Of a stretch of 64,000 bases of DNA, positions 46,150 to 57,249 are shown piece after piece. The translations under genes and the position numbers were made by a program. The notes beneath the pieces are model-generated. The model was not told the origin of the DNA, ran no database searches, and worked only from the letters and a program-made list of their open reading frames with translations. How positions within the stretch are numbered: position 1 is the first letter of the stretch; every line of letters starts with the position of its first letter. The stretch covers positions 38,828,496 through 38,892,495 of the forward strand of contig OX352774.1 in the NCBI GenBank assembly GCA_947095535.1, in the 5' to 3' direction. Source of the stretch: Poecilobothrus nobilitatus (taxonomy: Eukaryota > Arthropoda > Insecta > Diptera > Dolichopodidae).

Positions 46150-46700
46150 CCTTACGAAGCCTCCAAAACCTCGTTGGGATTTCTTCATAAAATTCAAAAC
46201 AGAGCAATTATAATTCTAATAATAAGTCTAATAAACGATCTCAATGTCATGTTAACGACCGCTACGCCCACTCCACTTCGTCGCAGTCATCAAAGAGTAA
46301 CAAGGAGTGTTTTTGCTGCTCATCCCTATGGAAATTCGGCTTTTGGAAATTCATTTGTAGTACGAACATCGCGAATGTGGTATCATCTCCCACCTCATAT
46401 ATTTCCCAGAATTGGCGATGATTACATTTACAACGTGCAAAGATTCAACGTGAACATTAACAACTCTCTTCGCAATATGGCTCCCAATTTTAAATCAATT
46501 TTTATTCTCTAACTCAACTCCCTTTGTCCAGGCAGTACTTCAATACTAAACGTCGTATAATCTATCGTTTGGTCAAAGAAAGGAAGTGGTATTTACTGGG
46601 TTAAAATCCCACACACTCATAGAGAACTTGTGCTCGTTTTACTCTTCTACAGTGTTTTTCTTTGATTTCCGCACCTACCCTTGCAAAAAAAAAAAAAAAA
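46150..46700 (+). pseudogene. LINE-E polymerase C-terminus with 3' UTR and A-tail
   Basis: The open frame 46174-46512 is the end of a non-LTR polymerase. FLHKIQNRAI fits 'LDxIQxRAI', HPYGNSAFGNSFVVRTSRMW then YHLPPHIFP fits the late 'F..RTSRxWNxLPPxxFP' motif, and YNVQRFNVNIN fits 'YxxxxFKxxVNxxL'. The normal stop at about 46510 is followed by a ~185-base 3' UTR and an A-tail (46685-46700). The internal 'LHSLxHRRxVxxL' segment is absent, so the copy is internally deleted, and the insertion is 5'-truncated. It is the best preserved of the LINE-E copies and shares AFGNSF..RTS with the one at 38205-38715. Confidence 0.8.
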
Positions 46701-47029
46701 TTTGTGCAAAGATTAAAAATTTAATATAAAATGCAGTTCTTCCAATATCAACTAAAATATATCACACTTCAAATTACTATCTGTATTTTTAAATTGTTAA
46801 TTAACGAATTTTAATTCACTTAAAAATTAGGACATTATATAGTATACGCAAGTGAATTTTAAATTTTCTTTTCTTTATTTATAACTAAGTGCGTATATGC
46901 ACTATATGCCCTAATTGAACTTGACATCATTTTGTTTAAACCATAGAAAGCAAAAAAAAAAAGAATAAAATAATCCATCCTAAATATTTAAATGGTTTTC
47001 TAGAACATGTTTAAAAAATTTGCTTATTA
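46701..47029. other. AT-rich DNA, nothing recognised
   Basis: The near-inverted phrases 'ggacattatatagtatacgc' and 'gcgtatatgcactatatgcc' (about 46831 and 46892) form a modest inverted pair. Nothing else. Confidence 0.45.
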
Positions 47030-47770
47030 TTTTATTCCACTCTTCCGTCCCTCCGAATGCTTACAAAATTACACCGTTTAAAATGGAGGAGCAATAGAAT
47101 TTTAATCGATGTTTAAATTAAATTTATTTGGATAGATGGATAGATTTTATGGATAGATCCCTTAAAAAAATTAATGTTGTAGCCTCATCCATTACGGAGC
47201 TACAGGCACTCTAAGCTGCGAAAAATCCTATTTTCAAATATGTATTTCTTAGTTTTTGTTTATTAATTTTTCAATCTAAAAACTTCAAACTATAGAACCT
47301 TGTTTTAGTTTTATAAATTAATACGTGAAGACTTGGCTTCCCTCATAATTCCGGCATCCTTTTAGTTAAAACTTTAAAATTTTATGAGAAGAAATTTCTT
47401 ACAGAACTTAGGTACCTGTACAAATTTTTTCCAAGTTACACGCAAAAATTATAACTTCAACATTATACTTTTCAATTAACTAACATAAATTTCTTAATAA
47501 TTCTACAAGGTTTCGTTAAAATTGCAAAAATGTGTCTTTTAATTTTGCACAATTTTGAAATGCCCTGTCGTTTAGTTTTTCAAGATTGAAAAAATGTTAT
47601 ATAAAATTTTTGCTACAGTTACGCAATCAGTTTTTTAAAGAAACCTATCCATGGTTAAAATTTCATTGCTGTAAAGTATGTATAGAAGTTTGGTGAATTT
47701 CGGACAGGCAGAATGAAACTATAAGCAAATTTTTTGAATTTTTTTTGAAAAATATGCTAAAAACGGTAAC
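47030..47770. mobile_element. HINE-C fragments in inverted arrangement
   Basis: The left part (47030-47400) reads in plus orientation: 'cttccgtccctccg', 'acaaaattacaccgttt', 'catccattacggagctacag', 'aaaatcctattttcaaa'. The right part (about 47530-47770) reads in minus orientation: 'cctatccatggttaaaattt', 'atagaagtttggtgaatttc', 'cggacaggcagaatgaaact', 'atgctaaaaac'. Both outer ends are therefore family-C 5' ends, forming a large inverted pair. Confidence 0.5.
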
Positions 47771-49234
47771 ACATATTGATATTAAGAGTCTAGAAAATAA
47801 ATAAAGTATTCTCTTTTATAAAAATATTTCAATTTAAATTTACACAAAATTAAACAAAATATAAAAATTTTATTTATGGAAATCGTTTCCGTTTCCATTT
47901 TTAATTGAAAACCTTTTTAAAAATTTTTTTATTCATACAAACAAACAAATAAATTCTTTATAAAAATTTTAAAATTTATGTCTGAATAAAATATTCGGTG
48001 TATGAAAAGATTCGACCAAACCTTTTATAGTTTTAATCAGAATTTTTTTTCTAGAAATCTTTAAATATTTAAATAATTATCGGTTTTGCTTAGAAATATT
48101 AAAATTAGTATAAAAACTACAAAAATCATACATAATAAAATGTTTTCGAACAAAAAAATGTTTGCAATTTATTTACTTCCTTTGTATGCAATGAACTGGG
48201 CAAATTCAATTTTTAACGTTTGAAATACTTTCGGTTTAATATGACTATTTTATCTTGTTGAAAGCAAAACATGATTTTTTTTTATGAATAGATATAATTA
48301 CAATTAATGATCATTTTTTTTTTCCTTTTATAGAAATCGAAGTTAAATCTAAAACTTTAATTAAAAATACATGATGAAATATGTAAAAGCAGAATAAGCA
48401 TATGGCATGGACAGCAGGGGAACAAAAAAAGAAGTGTTTTTATTAAATTTTTTTATGTAATTTTCGTTTTAAAATAAATAAAGATCCAGCCAAACTCTTC
48501 TGTCCACAAAAAATTAAAGAAAATTATTCAATGTATAGAATAATTAAATTCCATTACTTTATGTTAGTAGCATTTAATTTTTCTTTGATAATAAATTTAT
48601 TAATCAATAACCTGAAGTAAACTGAATAATACTGATAAATAAAAATACCTACAAATACTGGTGCTATGAGCCAACCTCCAAGTCACCATCCACCAAAATC
48701 AAAAATGATCTAATCGCCAATTCCCTCGCTGATTTTCACTAATTATTTTTTTAAAACACTGATTTTCTTTCCAACTATGAAATCCCTCCTAATTATTTTT
48801 TTTTTTTTACATTATAACGCAAGATTTTTACATTAAATTACTAGCAGCATTCTATTTAGTACTTTAAGTAAAGAAAATGCAATAACCTCTCAAAAAAATT
48901 AATTAATTCCCAAAAAAAAATTAACTATAATGGATTCTTTTTTAGGTTTAGCTCATATTAATTAATACACAAATTCTAAAAAATAACTAACCTTTCCAAA
49001 TTCTAAATTTTTACTTTTAAATATTATATTATATACAATTTCGTTATCTATACTCTAGCATTGCATCCCATCTATTATCTAATATCATCTATGTATTCTT
49101 TACTAAATAAAAAAAACAAAAATAGTAAATATGTAAATAAAATATTTTCCTCTAATTTTCTCTTTTAATTTTTTTTACAAATTTTCATTAGAAATCATTC
49201 AATTTTTAATCAAATCATTAAAAATATTTACATT
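47771..49234. other. AT-rich DNA with one coding-like island
   Basis: At 48645-48740 composition becomes balanced. A plus-strand frame reads PTSKSPSTKIKNDLIANSL then ADFH and a stop, while the minus strand is open too (SARELAIRSFLILVDGDLE). No acceptor with a pyrimidine tract is seen on either strand and I recognise neither peptide. The remainder is A/T tracts. Confidence 0.35.
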
Positions 49235-49760
49235 ATTCCTGTCCCTCCGCCCATCCGTCTGTTAAGAAAACTTCTACACCGTTTAAGATATAGAAATACA
49301 ATTTTTACCATAAATAGATCTATTAAAAATTAATATTATAGAACTTTTTTATGTAGCCGAACCTAATATAAGAAAAAATCCTATTTTTATTTTTTCAATC
49401 AAAACATTTTTGCAATTTAAAAACCCCAAACGACAGAACATTTTCGTTCCTTTATAAATCAATATCAAAATGTAATATAAATATTTTTCGAATTTAGCAT
49501 TTAAATTTACCGTTATGATAACAAATTTTTATAAAATATTAGTTACTGCCTACAACCTTGTTAAGAGAATAAAGATCTGTCACAATTAGAATAAATTTCT
49601 TCAGAAATTATTTTTGTCCCTTACCCTATTTAAAGCTAAGTAATTAACAAAATTTGCAAAAACGGCTTTTATAAAGGGGTTTCTTAAAATTGTAGAAAGT
49701 GTCTCTTGATTTTTCATAATTTTTTCTTATAATATAAAATTCTAAGAGAAATTTCAATCG
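49235..49760 (+). mobile_element. HINE-C partial copy
   Basis: 'gtccctccgcccatccgtct' and 'aaacttctacaccgtttaag' open it. Then 'aaaaatcctatttttatttt', 'taaaaaccccaaacgacag', 'tttaaatttaccgttatg' and 'gtgtctcttgatttttc' follow the family core order. The 3' hairpin is not found. Confidence 0.55.
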
Positions 49761-51660
49761 AAAATTTGGTGAAAGTGAAAATTTTATTTTGTTTTTAATC
49801 TAGTCTTTTCGAAAATGTGTAATCTAGTCGTTTAAGATCTTTTGGTTTTACATCTTGTCTTGTTTTATTATAATATATGTAATATGTATTCTGAAAAGTT
49901 TAATTCGTTTTCAAGAAATTTTTTTTGAAATATAACAATAACTTTATCCGTTCATAATTCGAATATATATTATATTCTGAAGACACCCCACATTCCTACC
50001 AGGATACAGAGATTATAACTAACTGGAACATTTTTATACCACAGTACCTGTAAATAAATAAATAAATGAATAATATTCTGAACATCAATCTAAATTTAAC
50101 ACTGACACTGTTCTCACCTTTAATTTCAGTGTTTTAAAAGTGACATAATATTACAATTTTGAAAATGTATCTTTGACATTCTAATGAAATATGTAAAACA
50201 TTAAATTTAATTTATAATTCTTATGAATTAAAAATATTTGATTTCTAAATTAAATTCAATAGAAAATTTTCTTAAAGAAAAAATTCTATTGAAATTAATT
50301 CACTTAACCTTAATAATATCATCTTTTCCATTATTTTCTCTTTAAATTTTCATTTTGTTTTTTTTTTTATTTATTTTCATCTGAGAAACCTTATAAGATT
50401 AATTCATAAAGAATAAAGAAGGAATAGAATAAAAAAAATGGTGAACTAGAATTATTTTGCAATTAATTCTGTCTGCCATATATTTGTTAACATTATATTA
50501 AAACATAAGGGAAAAAAGAAAACAGAAATCTTAAAAGAAGTCAGAAGTTAAAAAGATGACGTCAAATGACATTTGAATATTAGATGGTATCAATGTCAAT
50601 ATTTAGTTCTATAATAATATAATGACAGAGAGCGTATATAAAAATCAAGGTTATCTGAACAATTTTCAAACTTAAATTTTCTTAAATGTATAAACTTTTT
50701 ATTTTCTTTTTTTTTTTGATAAAACGTACCTACACGTTCTATTTTAGATAACAAAACATAAAAAAAAAAAAAAAAGAAACAGAAATTTCATAAAATTTTC
50801 ATAATAATTTGAAAAACATTTTAATTCTACTCAACCATTATTACACTTTTTTGTTTTTTTACCTATTTGTATACCTTTAAAAAGGGCACATGAGAGATTA
50901 ACAACAACAAAAATATTAAAGAAATATGTGAACTAATGTGAAACACGTGTGTCATACGCACAAATTTCATTAAATTTAAAAAAGAACAGAGAAAAAAATA
51001 AACGAAAAGAAAAATAAAGCCTCGAAAATTACAAAAAAAAATGTTTAATATTTTTATTTTTTTTTTTTTACATTTTTTTGTCTTCTATTGCTTTGCTCAC
51101 TTAGAGACACTCAATTCGTTCCAATTATAAGAAACGAAGAAAATCATATTTTGTTGTATAATATAAAAAGTAAATTTCCAATATTTTTCTTCCTAAAAAA
51201 ATGTTCATATCAACAAGAACTATATAACCCTTCAAGATCAAAAAATTTTTATCCTTTGTCAATTGGATCTCCTATAATAATATAAACTTTCACATATTAC
51301 ATAGTATAATATTATATTAACATTAGAGATAAATAAATATATATGTATATATAACAGTATCAAACAAAATTTATAATACCAAATTATTAATTATTGTATA
51401 TTTTGTGGTAAAGCATACTGCGAATAAACTAAAATTGCCTTCTTCATTTCTGAGGCCCCCGAAAACAAACAAAACAGGAAAAATGGAGGCGTTGTCTAAA
51501 AATCATCTTTTTTTTTCTTTCTCTATTTCCTTTAACCTCCATTTGGATATTTTGGCGTTTATAAATTCTTTTCACCGATACCGATTTTTATCCAACGATT
51601 ATATTTATGGTCATGACTTATTTTGCGATTTTATTTCAGGTAGTATGCTTATTTACTAAG
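49761..51660. other. AT-rich DNA, nothing recognised
   Basis: Homopolymer-rich (50360-50371, 50710-50719, 50760-50775, 51055-51070). The 84-codon frame at 51405-51659 has no recognisable domain. No gene called. Confidence 0.4.
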
Positions 51661-52060
51661 TTTTTTTTAGTCTTCCATCACGTCTCGTGTCCTTTGGATT
51701 TCATTCGAAGGGTTACTTAGCTATATTTTCAATTGACTTTCTCAGGATGTGATAGATTCATCTCTATCCATCCATTCATCCATCCATCTCTTTGTCGGAT
51801 CTCAACCTCAACCATTTTTTGCCTTGTTTTCCCCCATAGTAGAATTCAAAGTGAAATTTTATTCAGCCATAGTATTTTCATAATGCGGTTCATATATGCC
51901 TGCAGATGTTCCTGTCTGTATCGGAAAATCTGAATTTGGTACACAAGAAAATTAAGTTTAAGTGCCAAACTGGTGAGAGGATACCAAAAGAGAAAATACT
52001 ACCCAGATAATTAAATTTATCAACTTTTAAATTTATATTATATTTATTTATGTATTTGAA
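51661..52060 (-). pseudogene. RTE-like LINE remnant
   Basis: The minus strand begins with VDKFNYLGSIFS, the standard '(V)xxFxYLGSxxS' motif downstream of the reverse transcriptase in RTE-type and related LINEs. After frame changes, HLQAYMNRIMKILWLNKIS fits 'LxAFxxRxLRxILxIxWxDxISN'. Then comes a degraded EVEIRQRDGW...NPSNEIQRTRD, equivalent to 'xRRRxxWxGH...NPxGKRxRGRP'. The order and approximate spacing of the three motifs are right, which argues against chance. Multiple stops and shifts make it a fossil. The plus-strand frame at 51733-51933 is its shadow. Confidence 0.6.
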
Positions 52061-53639
52061 AATGGTTACCATGCCTTCACTTTTGCTTGTTGGTTCACAA
52101 TCTTTTAATTTCTTGTTGATTCATTTATTTTAGTCAATGTTGAGGGTATTTTATTCAAGCATGTACATACACATACCTACACATTTGAACACGTATTTTT
52201 ACCGGTTTTGATGCTACTGAAAATTAGAAGAAAATCTAGAGGAAAAAAAAAACTTTTTAAAAGATCTTCTTCTCAACTAAAATAAAATGTTAAACTATTT
52301 ACTATATTCCATGAACATTTGTGTATATTTATTATGTATATTTTATATCTGTATTTATACTTATATGTATCTCATATATATTTCTTTTTATTTATTTCTT
52401 TGTATATTTATTTTAAAAAAAAAAAAACAGAAAAAAAGGATTTAAAATGTACACATAATAAGAAAATTTTTAACTTTAAATTACTTGATGAAGGATCTTA
52501 GTTGTTTGGCACTTTTTTAAAAAGAACATTTTACATTAAATTCGTATAACTAGCTTATAACGAACTAACCTAAAGTATATACAAACAAATATAATAGTTG
52601 TAAAACTTAAAGTGAAAATATATATTATATATAAAATATATATAATAAATATATATACAAAGAAAAGTTTATATTTTGTTGCCTTTTAAAAAGAGCAAAT
52701 TAAAGTTATAAGGATAATTTTAGTTTGTCAAACTTTTCGACAAAATATATTTCAAAAAAGAAAAACAAACAAAATAAAAAAAAAAAACTAATAGCGTTAT
52801 TATAATAACGGTATTGTAGTAATTTATTCTTCTTAAGAAACATAAAATGCGATGAGATCATCCTTTTTGAAAATTATTCATATAAAATAAAATCAAATTT
52901 TTAAATCTATTGATATTGTGATGCTTAACTTAACACTGGAGCTTTCTTTATAGATTCATAACTCTTAATAATTTCATTAGCAAAAAGCAAAACACCCCCA
53001 ACAAAATTCATTTTATCGCATTTGTACTTGCAATAGATCCTTGACACTTCTTCTCCTACATGCATTACTTTTTAAATGCGAATATCTAGTGTAGTCGAGA
53101 GTATACTTCAAATTTGACAAATAATTAAGTGCGGTTAATTAATTTAGTGCGATATTTTCGAATGTACTAAAAATTTTTCGCAATCTTTTGAAATTAATTA
53201 AGTGTAAAGTAACTGGTATTTAGTGTAATATGTTTGAAGAGGATCTTAACTTTCTATCTAGTTACCAGCCGCCTAAATATCATTGAATTTTTAAAAATTT
53301 TTATTTATTTTTTAAACTATCACTGACTGTTATTATATTAGCGAGGGCTACAATATAAAAATAAAATTATGACTCAGACATATTTGTTACGATCGAAATT
53401 TTGACTTGATTTTATCATATCGAAGAACTGAATTGAGATTCTATCCATATAGATTGGATGAGAATCTAGCATTTAATTCTTCAAAAATCAAAATAATGAT
53501 ATAAAGTACCCAATGACATTCCAAAACATTAATTTAATTTCAATCAGAGAGAAACATTTCTACAACCAATTTTATCAGAAACCTTAATTTTTTTACTAAA
53601 CTTAACATTCGTCAAATATATGTAAATTAAAGTAGAAAA
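52061..53639. other. AT-rich DNA, nothing recognised
   Basis: TA-rich 52617-52660. Around 53120-53220 'aattaagtg' and 'ttagtgcg' recur irregularly. No gene. Confidence 0.45.
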
Positions 53640-53830
53640 GGGACGCCAGTGATCTAGTGGATAAGAGCATATAAAATGCACTGAAAACACCAAGGGAGTG
53701 TGGACTGGAATGCCACATACGTCGTAAGAATAATTCTCTCTTACGACATTTACAGCCACGCTTAGAAAGGCTTAAAAAAGAAAAGCTGTGTAATTTCCTT
53801 GTCACATTTATTTGACAGAGGAATGAACTT
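53640..53830 (+). mobile_element. tRNA-derived SINE, copy 2
   Basis: 'gtgatctagtggataagagc' is a good box A/D-arm. The anticodon-like stem is partly broken (GCAT...ATGC). The T-arm region keeps GTGTGG...CCACAT but box B has decayed (actggaatg). Downstream the hairpin GTCGTAAGA...TCTTACGAC is intact (about 53721-53747), then 'aagctgtgtaatttccttg' and an A-rich tail. Same family as 54881-55063. Minus-strand frames over it are shadows. Confidence 0.72.
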
Positions 53831-54880
53831 AAAAAACAAAAAAAAATTCACTCTTATAAAAATATAAAAAATATTTTTTTTTTATGCACGTTAAACAAAT
53901 AGACAGACAATAAAATTTAAATCCTCAGTCTTCAATAAAAAAAAAAATAAAGTAAAAGAAACAAACTAACCAAAAGTTCAGAACAACGTTAAAAAAAAAA
54001 GACATCTAGTGAAAATATTAATAGACTGGTAAATGATAAAACTTTTCATCACAAACTTTTATTAACAATTTATGATTTTTTAATTTTATTAAACCCAAAA
54101 GGTTCAGAAAAATTTAATTTGAATATTAAAGAGGTACATAAAAGCTTTAAACAGAAAAAATAAAACAACAACCATAAAGAATATTAAAAACTTTAATTAT
54201 ACACAGCTTAATATTAAGGACAGGCATCATTTAAAAAAATCCTTTATTATTAAATATTTTTAAAACAAAATATAATCTCTATCTATTATGTATCTGACAG
54301 TTTTAGAAAATGTTAATACTTTTGGCAAATCATTTAATTAATTTGAGATACTAATAAAGAAAAATTATTTTTATAACAGTCTTAAATTAAATTTTTAAGT
54401 TTTCACAAAAATTTCAATTTCAAGGTTTCCCTTCATTTAATAAATCCTTAAATATATCCTAACAATCCTTAATTTTTTGAATAAATTATAATATCTATAA
54501 AAATTCTGAGCCATATTTTCATAAAGCAGCTAATTTGTAACATCAAAAGTTTATTCAACATTCAACAACAACATTTTGTTTTTAAGTATTTTGGTATGGG
54601 CTAAACTATTAGCTTTAGAAATATAGTAAAACAATTGAAAATATCATATAACCATCCACTTAAAATCTACCAAATTTCACAGGAAAATCGCAAAACATTT
54701 TTATTTCCTTCTATCCTACTGTCATTCTACATAATATCTACTTACAAGTAAAAGTCTATAACAACTATAAGCGAGTAATATGTCATAGCCTCATACAATA
54801 AAATAGTACAATATATTAAAAAAATCATCTTTTATGATTATGTATAAAAAACTTTATATTTTTAACAAACTACAATCAAA
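53831..54880. other. AT-rich DNA, nothing recognised
   Basis: A-rich tracts at 53936-54002. No repeat family or gene. Confidence 0.45.
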
Positions 54881-55063
54881 GGGCCTCGGTGATCTAATGG
54901 GTAAGAGCGTATAAAATACGCTGTAAACACCGAGGTAGTGTGGGTTCGAATTCCACACATGTCGTAAAAGTAATTCTCCCTTACGACATGTACAGACACG
55001 CCTGAAAAAAAGGCTGTGTAATTCTGTTCTTGTTGCATCATTTATGTGGCAGACATTACTTTT
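54881..55063 (+). mobile_element. tRNA-derived SINE, copy 3, with target duplication
   Basis: This is the best preserved member. Box A-like TGATCTAATGGGTAAGAG begins at 54890 and box B is GGTTCGAATTCC (54943-54954, one base longer than canonical). The T-arm stem GTGTGG/CCACAC and an anticodon-like stem AGCGTA-taaaa-TACGCT are present. The body has CATGTCGTAA...TTACGACATG (54958-54990) as a perfect hairpin. CAATCAAA flanks both ends (54873-54880 and 55064-55071), an 8-bp target duplication that fixes the element at 183 bp. Such elements are transcribed by RNA polymerase III and moved by a LINE enzyme; the partner LINE is not evident from the tail. Confidence 0.82.
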
Positions 55064-55071
55064 CAATCAAA

Positions 55072-56940
55072 AAATATTCTCAACTTTAACTTTAAATATT
55101 CGCAAGTATTTCTACTCTATAGTCGAAAAACGCATTATTGAAAAATTTATCCCAATATAAAATCGTTTGTCTTTAAACATCATAAATACCTAATAAAAGT
55201 ATAAATAACCTGCATTCTAAAATTCTTTTGATTCAAAAATGAAATGCAACAATGACAATAAAAATTTGAATTGCGTTTATGTCTTTGAACAAAAAAAAAA
55301 AACTGTAAAATGAACTTAAAGAAAGACATGAGTAAAACATCGTATTAATCAATAAAAATCAATAAAAATATCTAACATGTATAGATGCCAAAAAAAAATA
55401 TTTCATATACATATTTACCATTAGATATAACAACATCCGTCACACCCAAAATATTTTCAAACCAGAGTTTCTTATAGTTATTGATAAAAATCAATAATCT
55501 TTAGAAACACATTTATCGTATCCGTGAATCTCCATAAAAGTATATATGTATACATATATAAAAATATAAAACTTTTATTTTATTTTCTCCCGTTTATTTT
55601 AGTTTTTTTTTTGTGTTTTTTTTTAACTAACATTGAAAAAATTTTTCAAAAATTCAAAAAAACAAAAAACAAAAAGGTACCTACCATTAATAGATGATTT
55701 TGCCAAAAGAAAAACGAAAAGACAAAAAAAAAAAACTGTGGCCTTACATATGAAAAACAAACGCATATAGTAAACACAATGTGTTCAAAATAATATGTGT
55801 GTACGTTATTATGTATGTACATATCCAACAGCCTGCCCAGATGATAATATAAAAGGTAAAAATACTAAAATAACGATTACCTTTTGCTTTACTCACATTT
55901 ATTCCCTAACGGATTTCAATATTTCTTTTTTTTTTTTTTTTTTTTTTTTTGTCTTTTTTATTTTTTATTATTATTATTATTATTAATAACAAACAACTAA
56001 AGTATAACAGATCATAAATGTTTTATATGTAATAACGGTACTATATATGCTAACAGTAACCGTACACTAACCAATATGAGTAATGTTACATTTGCTAAAA
56101 ATATTATTTGCTTTATGTTTTTTTTTTTTGTTTTTTCTTTTATATTTATAATAACCAAAAAAAAACACTGATAATAATGTCGATGATAATAATGATAACA
56201 ATAATGATAATAATAATACGATATTGATAATGATGATTATGATGATAATGATTATAATAGATTATAAGTATATGATGACTATGATATTGATGATATGGTA
56301 ATATAATAAAGGATAAAAATGTCCCGAACAACAACAAAAATAATAATAATAATAAAATTGGAATAAAATTTACAGCAACAGCAAAAAAAACACAAACCAA
56401 AAGAAAAGTTTTTTTTACCTGTTCTGAAATAACTTTTTTTTTTTTTTTATTTTTTGTTATACATTATTCCTACTTAATATATTTTACATTTATATATATC
56501 TATATGTCGACATACAAAAGTTAAAAACACACAGTATCGTTAATGATACGTTTGAAATTTATTGATAAAATCCTGAATAATATAAGAAAATGTATAATGA
56601 CAGTAGAAAAAATTAGTAACGGGATCGGTTTTAATATATAAAAACAGATATTGAAAGATTTTATCTAAATCGGATAGAATAGGAAGGATTTTATCAGTTT
56701 CTTTTAACAGTTTCTGTGACAGTTTTTAGGTTCAAAGGTTTCTGCATAGCTGAACTTAACTCATCTGAAACATCATCTGAACATCTAAACTTAACTCATT
56801 TTCTAGCTCAGGCTAATAAAGTAAACTGAGAAATTTTTTTTACATTAACTAAAGTGGAGATTGCTTATGTTTCGGGTTACTGGTGTATCACAACAGATAA
56901 TAAAAGTGGGTTTGCTACATTATCTTTTACGTCCAAATCT
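55072..56940. other. AT-rich DNA with homopolymers and a GAT/AAT-rich tract
   Basis: There are T runs at 55601-55624 and 55926-55950, and (ATT)n at 55966-55986. At 56160-56310 there is an imperfect trinucleotide tract of 'gataat/gatgat' units, which accounts for the minus-strand frame at 56146-56400. The small balanced stretch 55805-55870 is discussed as a possible exon in the findings. Confidence 0.5.
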
Positions 56941-57249
56941 AATGCGACAAAATCTTGCTTTCGAAAATCTTTTAAAACAAAATCTTTTTTCCAAAATCCA
57001 CTAGGACAAAATCTTGCATGTCACATATTCTTATATATAAATATTCTGAAAAAGCGGCAAACCTGCTTTTGAATCCAACTCTAAAATCCTCCTTAACTAT
57101 TTGTTTATACATACTTTAAAACAAAGCCACAATCTATTCCTTTAAAAATATTTTACAAGATTTTGTCCGTGAAAGATTTTGTAATGTAAGATTTTAGAAA
57201 GATAGATTTTGTAATGCAAGATAAAAAATTAGGAAGATTTTGTCGCATT
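56941..57249. mobile_element. Foldback element built of AAAATCTT/AAGATTTTG units
   Basis: The ends AATGCGACAAAATCTT and AAGATTTTGTCGCATT are perfect 16-bp inverted repeats. The left arm repeats 'caaaatctt' or 'gaaaatctt' at short intervals and the right arm repeats 'aagattttgt'. The centre (about 57030-57150) is unrelated. The design is like the element at 30414-30776 but with a different unit. The 72-codon plus frame at 56854-57072 covers its left arm and is not a gene. Confidence 0.75.

Noticed and set aside
51733..51933. Plus-strand frame and an apparent 'gcctgcag' acceptor before 51902 suggesting a coding exon
   Set aside because: The minus strand of the same stretch reads as an RTE-like LINE end (YLGS motif), a better explanation.
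54881..54965. Possible functional tRNA gene
   Set aside because: Box A and box B are present, but the acceptor stem is missing, the leader pairs with the variable region, and related copies extend 100 bases further with a flanking duplication: it is a SINE.
53544..55066. Minus-strand frames over 53544-53805 and 54854-55066 with similar peptides
   Set aside because: Their similarity is explained by the two SINE copies lying underneath on the plus strand.
56146..56400. 84-codon minus-strand frame rich in I, H and Y
   Set aside because: Reflects an imperfect GAT/AAT trinucleotide tract.
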